The position numbers were made by a program, and so were the translations under genes. 64,000 bases of DNA from Bradyrhizobium rifense. GTDB lineage: Bacteria; Pseudomonadota; Alphaproteobacteria; Rhizobiales; Xanthobacteraceae. The notes beneath the pieces were generated by a model. The model was not told where the DNA came from, made no database searches, and was given only the letters and a program-made list of their open reading frames with translations. The stretch covers positions 187,360 through 251,359 of the forward strand of contig NZ_VSSS01000042.1 of assembly GCF_008123425.1 (NCBI RefSeq). Reading direction: 5' to 3'. Of this stretch, positions 17,987 through 26,047 are shown piece after piece. Positions within the stretch are counted from its first letter, which is position 1; each line of letters starts with the position of its first letter.

Positions 17987-20773
17987 CTAGACAATGTGCC
18001 AATGGCTTGCGAGCAGGCCGGGACCGGAAACGACGGCAGCATGCGGATCGGGGATATTTGCATGGGCGCCGATCACACTGTCACCGTTCAGGTCCTGGTG
18101 GAAGCTTGCCTCGAGCGCTTCGAATGCTGCACTGGACCCGGAACCAGGCATGTACAGATTTCCGGTATAATTGCCGCTGCTATCGGTGCTCCACACCGAA
18201 TACAGATCGGCGCCAGCCATCTTCCACGCCACCTCGTAGCCGGTTGAGGTCGGCTCGACGCCGAGCGGCGTGTAACCGCCAAACTGACCAGCCGCCACGG
18301 CCGCCCCGCCATATTTCAAGGTTGGGCCGGTACCCGTGCTGATGTCTTTCAGATAGAAATTCTGACCGACCTGCACGAGGCTCGTCGACCCCAGCGCTTC
18401 GATCACAGTGCCGACAATAGTCGCCACGCCGATCACACCATCACCATTCAAGTCCTGATGGAAGCTTGTCTCCAGTGTTTCGAGCGCTGCGCTGGATCCG
18501 GGACCAGGCTGATAGGAGTTTCCGGTGTAGTTGCCGTTGCCGTCGGTGCTCCACACCGAATACGTATCGGCGCCCGCGACTTTCCAGGCCACCTCGTAGC
18601 CGGTCGAGGTCTGCTCGGCACCGATGGGCGTGTAACCGCCAAACTGGCCGGCGACCACAGCCACCCCGCCATATTTCAACGTCGGGCCGGTACTAGCGCT
18701 GATGTCTTTCAGATAGAAATTCTGACCGGCCTGCACCAGGCTCGTCGATCCCAGTGCCTCAATCACGGTGCCCGCAGGCACCGGCACGCCGATCACACCA
18801 TCACCGTTCAGGTCCTGATGGAAGCTGGGCTCCAGCGCTTCCAGCGCTGCGCTGGAGCCGGTACCGGGCTGATAGTAGTTTCCGGTGTAGTTGCCGTTGC
18901 TATCGGTGCTCCACACCGAATACGTATCGACGCCCGCGACCTTCCAGGCCACCTCGTAGCCTGTCGAAGTCTGCTCGACACCAATCGGCGTGTAACCGCC
19001 GAACTGACCAGCGACCACGGCCACTCCGCCATATTTCAACGTCGGGCCGGTACTGGTGCTGATGTCGTCGAGATAAAAATTCTGACCGACTTGCACGAGG
19101 CTGGTCGATCCGAGCGCTTCGGTCACAGAGCCGACAATAGCCGCCACGCCGATTACGCCGTCACCGTTCAGGTCCTGATGAAAGCTTGACTCCAGCGCTT
19201 CGAACGCTGCACTGGACCCGGAACCAGGCATGTACAGATTTCCGGTATAATTGCCGCTGCTATCGGTGCTCCACACCGAATACAGGTCAGCGCCAGCCAT
19301 CTTCCACGCCACCTCGTAGCCGGTTGAGGTCTGCTCGACGCCGAGCGGCGTGTAACCGCTGAACTCCCCGACCGTAACGGTTGCTCCCTGATATTTCAGC
19401 ACCGGCCCGCTGCCGCCGGCCGTCGGATTGAGCAGATAGTTACCGCCACTCTCCACCAGGCTGGTGACGCCGATCGCCTCGACCACGACGGGGGGAAGGA
19501 GCTGGCTGATCAGCAAGGCGCTTGAGATCGTCCCGTCGGCGAACTGGAAATTCTCGACGTTGGTGACAGTATCGGTGCCGTCGGGCGAACCCGAACGTAG
19601 ATCCGTGAATGTAAACGTCTGCGAACTCGCATTGTAGGCGATGCCGTAATTCGCGCGGCTGCCAGAATACACCGCCGTATCCGTGCCGGGACCGCCGTCG
19701 ATGGTGTCGTTGCCGCCGCCGCCGGTGATTGTGTCGTTGCCGGCACCGCCCTTCAGGATATTGGCGATGGCATTGCCGATGATGATGTCGTTGCCGGAGC
19801 CGCCGGTGGCGTTGTCGATATAGGAGCGCGCGTCGCCATTATAGAGATAGGCGTTGTAGACGTTGCCAGCGGCGTAGTGGCCATTGCCGAGATAGGCCAG
19901 CTGCGTAGTGGAGAACACCGACGAGGCGCCGGGATTGAGATTGATGGTGAGATTCGTCGTGTAGGTCGACAGGTCATAGGTATCGACGCCATTGCCGTCC
20001 CAGACCGTGTCGTAGATGCGGTTGGCCGAGCCGCCGACGCCGCCACCCGGCGCGAGCTGTCCGACGCCGTTGATGAACTCCTGCCCCGTCGTCGGGCTCC
20101 AGGTGTAGACGGTGTTGCCGCTCTGGGTGTTGTAGTTCGCGCCATAGAGCGTCTGCAGCGCGAGGATATCGTTGGCCATATAGGTCTGCGGATATCCGTA
20201 GGCTTCATTGGTGTAGCCAGTCAGCGGTCCGCCGACATAGCTGCGATAGCTCATGACGGTGTATTCGCTGTCGTCATGCGCACTCGGCACCGCGACATCG
20301 GCGACGCCGCCGGTCTCCTGGCTATGCTTGAGACCGAAGGCATGCCCGAGCTCGTGCAGCGCGGTCGTGAAATAGTAATTGCCGAGCTGCGCCTGCGTGT
20401 AGTCGTACTGCGTGCCAAACCAGACGTCGCCGCCGGCCGCGTAGTTGCCGGGGTAATAGGCGTAGGAGGTCGGATTGGCCGCAGGCGACTGCGCGACCAT
20501 GATGTCGGCGGAGCCCGAGCCGTTATACGTGATGCTCGCGTTGGTGTAGCTCTGGATCAGCGCAATCGCGTAGTTGATCGCCGCTTGCATCTGAGTCGGC
20601 GCAGCCGAAAAGCCCAACGTCGTCGGTTCGCCACTGCCGCCGGAGTAGGGATTGGCATAGGTGCTGGACGACGTGGGAAAGCTGTAGCTGATCGTGCCGG
20701 ACCATTTGGTACCCGCCAGCAGGCCGTCGATGTCTGCGTTGTTGGTCGCACTAGCGATGACGGAGGTGGCCAA
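17987..20773 (-). CDS. Serralysin-type (M10) RTX metalloprotease with four long C-terminal repeats
   Basis: Zinc site HELGHAFGLKH near residue 142 (three His and the Glu) and Met-turn EYTVMSYRSY match the serralysin family. RTX nonapeptides GGAGNDTITGGGGNDTIDGG follow near residue 355. The rest is four 120-residue repeats with strands such as GYEVAWK and YSVWSTDSNGNYTG, resembling the tryptophan-rich C-terminal repeat (W_rich_C), each ending FHQDLNGDG. I start at the TTG at 20773 because GGAG lies 7 bases upstream and the protein then begins near ATNNADIDGLLAG, as serralysins do; 928 residues. No Sec signal, so type I secretion is expected, but no ABC exporter lies here. Confidence 0.88.
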   Translation of the reverse strand: MATSVIASATNNADIDGLLAGTKWSGTISYSFPTSSSTYANPYSGGSGEPTTLGFSAAPTQMQAAINYAIALIQSYTNASITYNGSGSADIMVAQSPAANPTSYAYYPGNYAAGGDVWFGTQYDYTQAQLGNYYFTTALHELGHAFGLKHSQETGGVADVAVPSAHDDSEYTVMSYRSYVGGPLTGYTNEAYGYPQTYMANDILALQTLYGANYNTQSGNTVYTWSPTTGQEFINGVGQLAPGGGVGGSANRIYDTVWDGNGVDTYDLSTYTTNLTINLNPGASSVFSTTQLAYLGNGHYAAGNVYNAYLYNGDARSYIDNATGGSGNDIIIGNAIANILKGGAGNDTITGGGGNDTIDGGPGTDTAVYSGSRANYGIAYNASSQTFTFTDLRSGSPDGTDTVTNVENFQFADGTISSALLISQLLPPVVVEAIGVTSLVESGGNYLLNPTAGGSGPVLKYQGATVTVGEFSGYTPLGVEQTSTGYEVAWKMAGADLYSVWSTDSSGNYTGNLYMPGSGSSAAFEALESSFHQDLNGDGVIGVAAIVGSVTEALGSTSLVQVGQNFYLDDISTSTGPTLKYGGVAVVAGQFGGYTPIGVEQTSTGYEVAWKVAGVDTYSVWSTDSNGNYTGNYYQPGTGSSAALEALEPSFHQDLNGDGVIGVPVPAGTVIEALGSTSLVQAGQNFYLKDISASTGPTLKYGGVAVVAGQFGGYTPIGAEQTSTGYEVAWKVAGADTYSVWSTDGNGNYTGNSYQPGPGSSAALETLETSFHQDLNGDGVIGVATIVGTVIEALGSTSLVQVGQNFYLKDISTGTGPTLKYGGAAVAAGQFGGYTPLGVEPTSTGYEVAWKMAGADLYSVWSTDSSGNYTGNLYMPGSGSSAAFEALEASFHQDLNGDSVIGAHANIPDPHAAVVSGPGLLASHWHIV
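18049..19488 (-). repeat. Four tandem 360-bp repeats inside the metalloprotease gene
   Basis: Four in-frame units of 360 bp each, in gene order 19488-19129, 19128-18769, 18768-18409 and 18408-18049. The unit-end segment that encodes DLNGDGVIG recurs at 19151, 18791, 18431 and 18071, exactly 360 bases apart. The first and last units are nearly identical over the AWKMAGADLYSVWSTDSSG part, whereas the two middle units share a different version (AWKVAG.DTYSVWSTD.NG). Confidence 0.9.
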
Positions 20774-20976
20774 GGGATATCTCCGAAGCAGCAAGCCCCG
20801 GTCGATTCGGGGCGCGGACAGTTGATTCTATCTTCAGAAACATACGTTTGGTTTAAATTTGGCGATGCGGCCAGACCTCTTCCATAATGCCGTGCGAGGC
20901 ACCAAATTCCGTACTTATACGGAACAATGACTACGATGCCGGTTCCAGCTGCCCCCCGTGATTATAAAGGGCAATC

Positions 20977-21279
20977 ATGAAACTACGCCTGCTCTCGGCC
21001 GGCCTGTTCGGTGCCCTGGTGGCATTCGCCGGGATGGATCACCTGCCCCTCGGAGGAGTGCCTATCATGGTCGGAAAAGCCAACGCGGACGACGGCGGCA
21101 ACGCGTTACGCGCGCCCTCGGTTCCACCGGCCCGCGCCCCATCGGCGGCCGTCGCCGAGGAATACGAGCTTGCCCGCCAGAAGGGGACGCCGGAGGCGTT
21201 CGAGCTCTTCATCGCGCGCCACGGTGACGATCCCCTGACCGAGAAGGCGCGCGCCGAGCTTAAGCGCTTGTCGCGCTGA
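20977..21279 (+). CDS. Small exported hypothetical protein
   Basis: 100 residues, ATG at 20977. N-terminal hydrophobic segment (LLSAGLFGALVAFAGM) suggests export; the mature part is short and charged and ends with EAFELFIARHGDDPLTEKARAELKRL. That ending resembles the tail motif of larger alphaproteobacterial proteins in which a segment links to tetratricopeptide-like helices. Function unknown. Divergent from the metalloprotease gene across a 203-bp spacer. Confidence 0.65.
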   Translation: MKLRLLSAGLFGALVAFAGMDHLPLGGVPIMVGKANADDGGNALRAPSVPPARAPSAAVAEEYELARQKGTPEAFELFIARHGDDPLTEKARAELKRLSR

Positions 21280-21407
21280 TCTCCCGAGGGGACACAGGCA
21301 GCACGAGGCATCGCATTTTGGCAGACGGCATCGGCGCCGGGCCGGACTTGCCGCATGATCTTTCGGCACTATGGTAGGCCCGCAATCTGTTCCCGGAGCC
21401 TCCCAAA

Positions 21408-22601
21408 ATGCCCTTTCCGCATGCCTCGGAAGCCCTGTCACGCTTCACCGTGCTCGATCTGACCCGCGTCCGCTCCGGACCCACCTGCGTGCGCCAGCTC
21501 GCGGACTGGGGTGCCACGGTGATCAAGATCGACGCGCTCACCGAGGATTCCGGCGGTGAGCAGCCGGGCGGACCGCGGCGGGGCTCCGACTTCCAGAATT
21601 TGCACCGCAACAAGCGGGCCATGACGCTGAACCTGAAGGACGAGCGCGGGCTAGCCGTCTTCAAGCGCCTTGCGGCCAAGGCCGACGTCGTCGTCGAGAA
21701 TTTCCGGCCCGACGTGAAGAAGAAGCTCGGCATCGACTATGAGAGCCTGCGCGAGATCAACCCGCGCATCGTCTATGGCAGCATCTCCGGCTTCGGCCAG
21801 GACGGCCCCTATCACAAGCGGCCGGGCTTCGATCAGATCGCACAAGGCATGGGCGGGCTGATGTCGATCACCGGTGCGCCGGGCGAGGGCCCGATGCGGG
21901 TCGGCATTCCCGTTGCCGACCTCACCGCCGGCCTGTTCTGCGCCATGGGCATCCTCACCGCGCTGCTCGAGCGCGAGGTTTCGGGCAAAGGCCAGTGGGT
22001 CCAGACCTCGCTGCTGCAGGCCCAGATCTTCATGCTCGACTTCCAGGCCGCGCGCTGGCTGATGGAGAAGGAAGTGGCAAAACAGGCCGGCAACAACCAT
22101 CCGACCAGCATCCCGACCGGCGTATTCAAGACCTCGGACGGCTACATCAACATCGCCACGACGGGCGGGCGGATCTGGGAGCGCTGCGCGCAGGCGATCG
22201 GCGCGCCCGAGCTCTACAGCCATCCCGATTATGCGACGGCCCCTGCCCGTTCCAAGAACCGCGATGCGCTGAACGCCGAGATCGAGAAGCGCACGGTGAC
22301 GAAGTCGACCGAGACCTGGGTCCGCGAATTCAACGAGGCCGGCGTGCCCTGCGGGCCGATCTACGCCATCGACCAGATGTTCGAGGATGCGCAGGTCAGG
22401 CATCTCGGCATCGCCCAGGACGTGCCGAACGACGAGGACCGCCACATCCGCCTGGTCGGTCAGCCCGTGACGCTGTCGCGCACGCCGAGCAAGATGGTGG
22501 CGCGGCCGCCGGAATTCGGCGAGCAGACCGACGAGGTGCTCGCCGAATTCGGTTTCAATGCCGAGGAGATCGCGAAACTCAGGCAGGCCAAGGTGGTGTA
22601 G
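21408..22601 (+). CDS. CaiB/BaiF-type (family III) CoA-transferase
   Basis: 397 residues. Family III signature features: FTVLDLTRVRSGPTCVRQLADWGATVIKI at the start, NLKDERGLAVFKRLAAKADVVVENFRP, and IVYGSISGFGQDGPY; the catalytic aspartate is expected in GIPVADLTAGL near residue 170. Transfers CoA between carboxylic acids in the cytoplasm. It stands alone between a small exported protein and a convergent membrane-protein gene, so its acid substrate cannot be read from context. Confidence 0.9.
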   Translation: MPFPHASEALSRFTVLDLTRVRSGPTCVRQLADWGATVIKIDALTEDSGGEQPGGPRRGSDFQNLHRNKRAMTLNLKDERGLAVFKRLAAKADVVVENFRPDVKKKLGIDYESLREINPRIVYGSISGFGQDGPYHKRPGFDQIAQGMGGLMSITGAPGEGPMRVGIPVADLTAGLFCAMGILTALLEREVSGKGQWVQTSLLQAQIFMLDFQAARWLMEKEVAKQAGNNHPTSIPTGVFKTSDGYINIATTGGRIWERCAQAIGAPELYSHPDYATAPARSKNRDALNAEIEKRTVTKSTETWVREFNEAGVPCGPIYAIDQMFEDAQVRHLGIAQDVPNDEDRHIRLVGQPVTLSRTPSKMVARPPEFGEQTDEVLAEFGFNAEEIAKLRQAKVV

Positions 22602-22679
22602 GCGTCCGCGCGACGCGATCGTGCACACTTTGCTCTTCTGTTGACGCCGGTGCCGAGCGACACGTCGAACTTGTTCGCT

Positions 22680-24617
22680 CTAGCCATCAAGCTTGTAGAC
22701 CACGAACGAGTGGTTCGCAAAGACGACGGGAAACGACAGTGAATTCCACCCGGCTTTGCGGACCAGGTAATCTCCACCAAACTCGCTTTTGAACGCTCGC
22801 CATTGATTTTCATCGAGCCTGGCCCAGCCTTCTGAATCATCGACGATCATGTTCCGCGTCTTGAAGTCGGCCATCCGGGCGTTGTAGCTCTGCGCCTCGG
22901 GCGTCGAAACATAGACGTTTCCGACAGCATAGGTCACGATCGTCTGACGCCTGCTGACCCCGCGCCAGGCCAACGGCGCCAACCCGGTGTTGATGAAAGC
23001 CGATCCAGGCTGGGTATGATCGCGCGCCCAGACCTGCGCATCGTACAGGTCACGATGTTCACCCGTCGTCTCCGCCAGGCCAACAGCGTCATTGTCCAGC
23101 GACATCGCAACGATGAGGGCGCAGGCCACGACGGCAACTGCCACGCGAAATTCAACAATCTGCCTTGCAGGCAATGCGATCAGATCCTGCCCCCAGGAGG
23201 TCCGGGCAAGGATGCTCGCCAGTGCGATCATCGCAGCGCACGGGATCAACAGATCCCATCTGAACAGATTGAGCCTGTTTTCCGTCAACATCCAGCCGAT
23301 GGTTTGCCCCATCCAGAACAGCACGTTGTGATCAACGGCCGTCGAATAACCGGCCACATGACGAACGAGCAGAATGGCTGACGTCACGAAGGCGACAGCG
23401 CTGCCCAGCCACGCCAACGCAGTTCTGACACGGCTCCCGGCGGCCCCGGCAGGATACGACGACAGCGCAACGAGGCCCAGGATCGAGAGCGTGCAGCAAT
23501 TGAAGAGGAGCAACAGGGCGGCAATCACACGGAGCGCCGACCCGCTCACGAGATCAGCCACCACCCGCCGCATGACAAAGGGAACGCTCACGAGAAGAAG
23601 AAGAATGCAGGCGCGCGACAGGATCAGGTTCATGACCGGAGCGAACTGAAAGATCACCGCAAGAGCATGCAGCGCACAGGCAACCCCGGTCATCGCGCCC
23701 GCGCTGAACAGGAACCAGCGCGCCTGCTTGCTCGCGCCGTTCAGGCCGGACAGCCCGAGCAGAAACAGTCCAACCGTCCAGAATATGCCGTTGATGAAGG
23801 CTGCCAGACCGTAGGGGTACTCGGCCCCCAACGGATAGATGTGCGCATTGTTCAACAGCGCCTTGGCCGACATCGAAATTGTCGCCAGTCCGCGTGTCGA
23901 AATGTACCCCGGAACATATGCCACGAGGAGAACCACCGCCCCCACGCCGGCGGCGAGCAACAAGGTGCTGAAATCCAGTCTACGCTGCGTCAGGACATAG
24001 GCGACCACGAACATGGTGGCGATCAGCGCCATGATCGGATGAATGGCTGCACCAACGCCGAGCCACATCGTGCTGGATCCGACGCGCCCCTCGATCACCG
24101 TCGCCGCCGCCATGATGAGGCAGGGCAGCGCGAGCCAATTGGCATAGGGCATCCAGTCGAGCCCCCCGATGAGGGCGGGGCTGAAGAAGTGTGGCCGCCA
24201 CATCAGCACGAAGAGCGCGGTCAGCCAGGAGATGCCCCGCGACTTGAACAACGCCATCGCGAAACAGTAGCAGGCACAGCTGAGGCCTGCGGCCTGCAAG
24301 ATGACGAAGAGCGCGAAGAATATCCCTGGCGGGACGGAGAGGTATTTGAAGAGAAACGCCGGAAGCCAATTCGTGACTGAGCTGATCGCAACATGAGACC
24401 AGACTTTCATGTAGGCATCTAATGAGAAGTCGCCGGGGTTAGCGAAGAAATAGGCGTGCGCCACCGGACTTTCGTCGATTGGCGACTGCGACAGCCGGAC
24501 TCCGAAATCCCGCACGAGAAGCCAGACCTCGACCGTGCTCAGCAGCGCAAGCAAAGTCATATCGACGGCGCCACGGCTTACTTTCCGCGGACTCAGGAAG
24601 TCCCACCTCCAAGGCAT
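22680..24617 (-). CDS. Large polytopic membrane protein, function unknown
   Basis: 645 residues with about 12-14 hydrophobic helices spread over residues 18-490, then a soluble C-terminal domain of roughly 150 residues (VWARDHTQPGSAFINTGLAPLAWRGVSRR ...). This layout resembles GT-C glycosyltransferases and other polysaccharide-linked membrane proteins, but no catalytic DxD or ExD motif was identified. It lies next to a methyltransferase and opposite the YfhO-like gene within the surface-glycan region. Converges with the CoA-transferase. Confidence 0.65.
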   Translation of the reverse strand: MPWRWDFLSPRKVSRGAVDMTLLALLSTVEVWLLVRDFGVRLSQSPIDESPVAHAYFFANPGDFSLDAYMKVWSHVAISSVTNWLPAFLFKYLSVPPGIFFALFVILQAAGLSCACYCFAMALFKSRGISWLTALFVLMWRPHFFSPALIGGLDWMPYANWLALPCLIMAAATVIEGRVGSSTMWLGVGAAIHPIMALIATMFVVAYVLTQRRLDFSTLLLAAGVGAVVLLVAYVPGYISTRGLATISMSAKALLNNAHIYPLGAEYPYGLAAFINGIFWTVGLFLLGLSGLNGASKQARWFLFSAGAMTGVACALHALAVIFQFAPVMNLILSRACILLLLVSVPFVMRRVVADLVSGSALRVIAALLLLFNCCTLSILGLVALSSYPAGAAGSRVRTALAWLGSAVAFVTSAILLVRHVAGYSTAVDHNVLFWMGQTIGWMLTENRLNLFRWDLLIPCAAMIALASILARTSWGQDLIALPARQIVEFRVAVAVVACALIVAMSLDNDAVGLAETTGEHRDLYDAQVWARDHTQPGSAFINTGLAPLAWRGVSRRQTIVTYAVGNVYVSTPEAQSYNARMADFKTRNMIVDDSEGWARLDENQWRAFKSEFGGDYLVRKAGWNSLSFPVVFANHSFVVYKLDG

Positions 24618-24748
24618 TCTCAGACTTTTCCTGATTTCGCCGGCGAGCTCAGAGCAATCGAGCCCCCAAATGCTCCCGTTGACTTGCTCACCACGGCCGG
24701 CATCGATGGACCGAAGACGGGTCCCACCGGCCTGGCGCGCCGGAAGCT

Positions 24749-25558
24749 TCAGGACGGCCGCGTTCCGATGGCCGCCCAGCTGTACCCGTGCCTGTGAACC
24801 ATCTTGATGTCGGTAAATCCCGCGGCTTCGAACAACTGCCGCAGCTCCGGCCCCCGATAATAATGCGCATAGGTCGGATTCAACTGGTCAAACACGAGCA
24901 TGACTCGTTCATGCCACGCGACCTTCATGAAAACCGAACGAAAGTAGACATGCATCGGCAAAGGGGCGACGCGACACAGCGCGCCGTAGATCGATGCACA
25001 GCCGGCCAGGAACTTCGATACGCCCACCAGCCAGGAATCGGGCAGCTTGGTCGTCATCCATCGCAGCGGAAGCACGAAGTAATAATAGAAGGCGTTTCCT
25101 TCCCGCGACATCACCAGGACATAGAACCGGCCGCCAGGACGCAATGCGTTGCGAATGGCACGAAACGTCGGGAGCGGGTTCTCGATATAGCTCACGACGC
25201 CGAGCGAAATCGCGAGGTCGACATCGGAGTCGATATCGATCTTGTCGCCGGTGCAGTTCTTATAGGTAATTCTTTCAGATCGCTCGCGCGTGTTCTCTTT
25301 CAGGATCTCGATCGTTTCCGCCGGCTCGACCGCGTAAACATGCTGCGCACCCGACTTCAATATCCAGCGCACGATGCGACCGGTGCCGCTACCGAGATCG
25401 AGAACCCGCTTGTCCGAAAAATCATTCAAGCTCAGCAAGCCGGCGAGCGAGTCCTCGAACAGATCGATAGAAACGAAATAGCCCGAATTGTCCGGGAACG
25501 TCGTCCATTGGCTCGAAAAGTCGGCGACTGTCCTCGAGCTCCGCGGCTCACCGTTCAT
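24749..25558 (-). CDS. Class I SAM-dependent methyltransferase
   Basis: I start at the ATG at 25558 (269 residues) with AGGG 8 bases upstream; a longer frame begins at 25594. The SAM motif is RVLDLGSGTGRIVRWIL, then VYAVEPAETIEILKENT and DLAISLGVVSYIENPLP; ALRPGGRFYVLVMSREG is the post-III strand. A hydrophobic insert with YYYFVLPLRWM in the C-terminal half suggests a membrane-near substrate. Belongs to the same strand group as the large membrane protein downstream. Confidence 0.82.
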   Translation of the reverse strand: MNGEPRSSRTVADFSSQWTTFPDNSGYFVSIDLFEDSLAGLLSLNDFSDKRVLDLGSGTGRIVRWILKSGAQHVYAVEPAETIEILKENTRERSERITYKNCTGDKIDIDSDVDLAISLGVVSYIENPLPTFRAIRNALRPGGRFYVLVMSREGNAFYYYFVLPLRWMTTKLPDSWLVGVSKFLAGCASIYGALCRVAPLPMHVYFRSVFMKVAWHERVMLVFDQLNPTYAHYYRGPELRQLFEAAGFTDIKMVHRHGYSWAAIGTRPS

Positions 25559-26047
25559 ACTCACACCCTGGCCCTCGCGATGCATGATGCTCACTTGTCA
25601 AGCAAATTTCGGCATTTGACGCCTCTGTAGACCGCGAACCCTCCAGTATCAAGAGAACAAAAAGAGCCATCCCATGGCCTCCGGAACCAGCCTTTCGGGG
25701 ACCGCCGGACCGACCCTGCATCCAGCACGATGCGGGGCAAAAAAGTCCGACTGAGATGCTCTTGTTTGCACGATCTGCCCGGCGCTTAACCCGTCGATGC
25801 CGAAGCCGCGACGCAACCGAGGCGCCCCGATTCCGCGGCACACGCCGCCAGAGCTCTGTTGGTTACTCAAATCGCGAATTGACAAATCGGGCCGTTATGG
25901 CCATGGGCAAATCGGGACCACGACTTGCTAGAATCCCGCACTGGCCGCCGTCTCTCACCGCCTGGCCGTGCTATGGTGCGCGAGGTGCCACAAGGCCGCT
26001 ACGTTGGCGCTGGCGGCGATCGTAAGAGCGAAGCGGATCGAGGCGGA
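25559..26047. other. 489-bp divergent intergenic region
   Basis: Separates the minus-strand methyltransferase from the plus-strand YfhO-like gene. Short frames in it have no convincing ribosome binding site or recognised family. A GC-poor patch around 25870-25900 (caaatcgcgaattgacaaat) is the most likely promoter area for the plus-strand operon. Confidence 0.4.

Noticed and set aside
18049..19488. CRISPR-like array
   Set aside because: Repeats are 360 bp, contiguous and coding, with no spacers.
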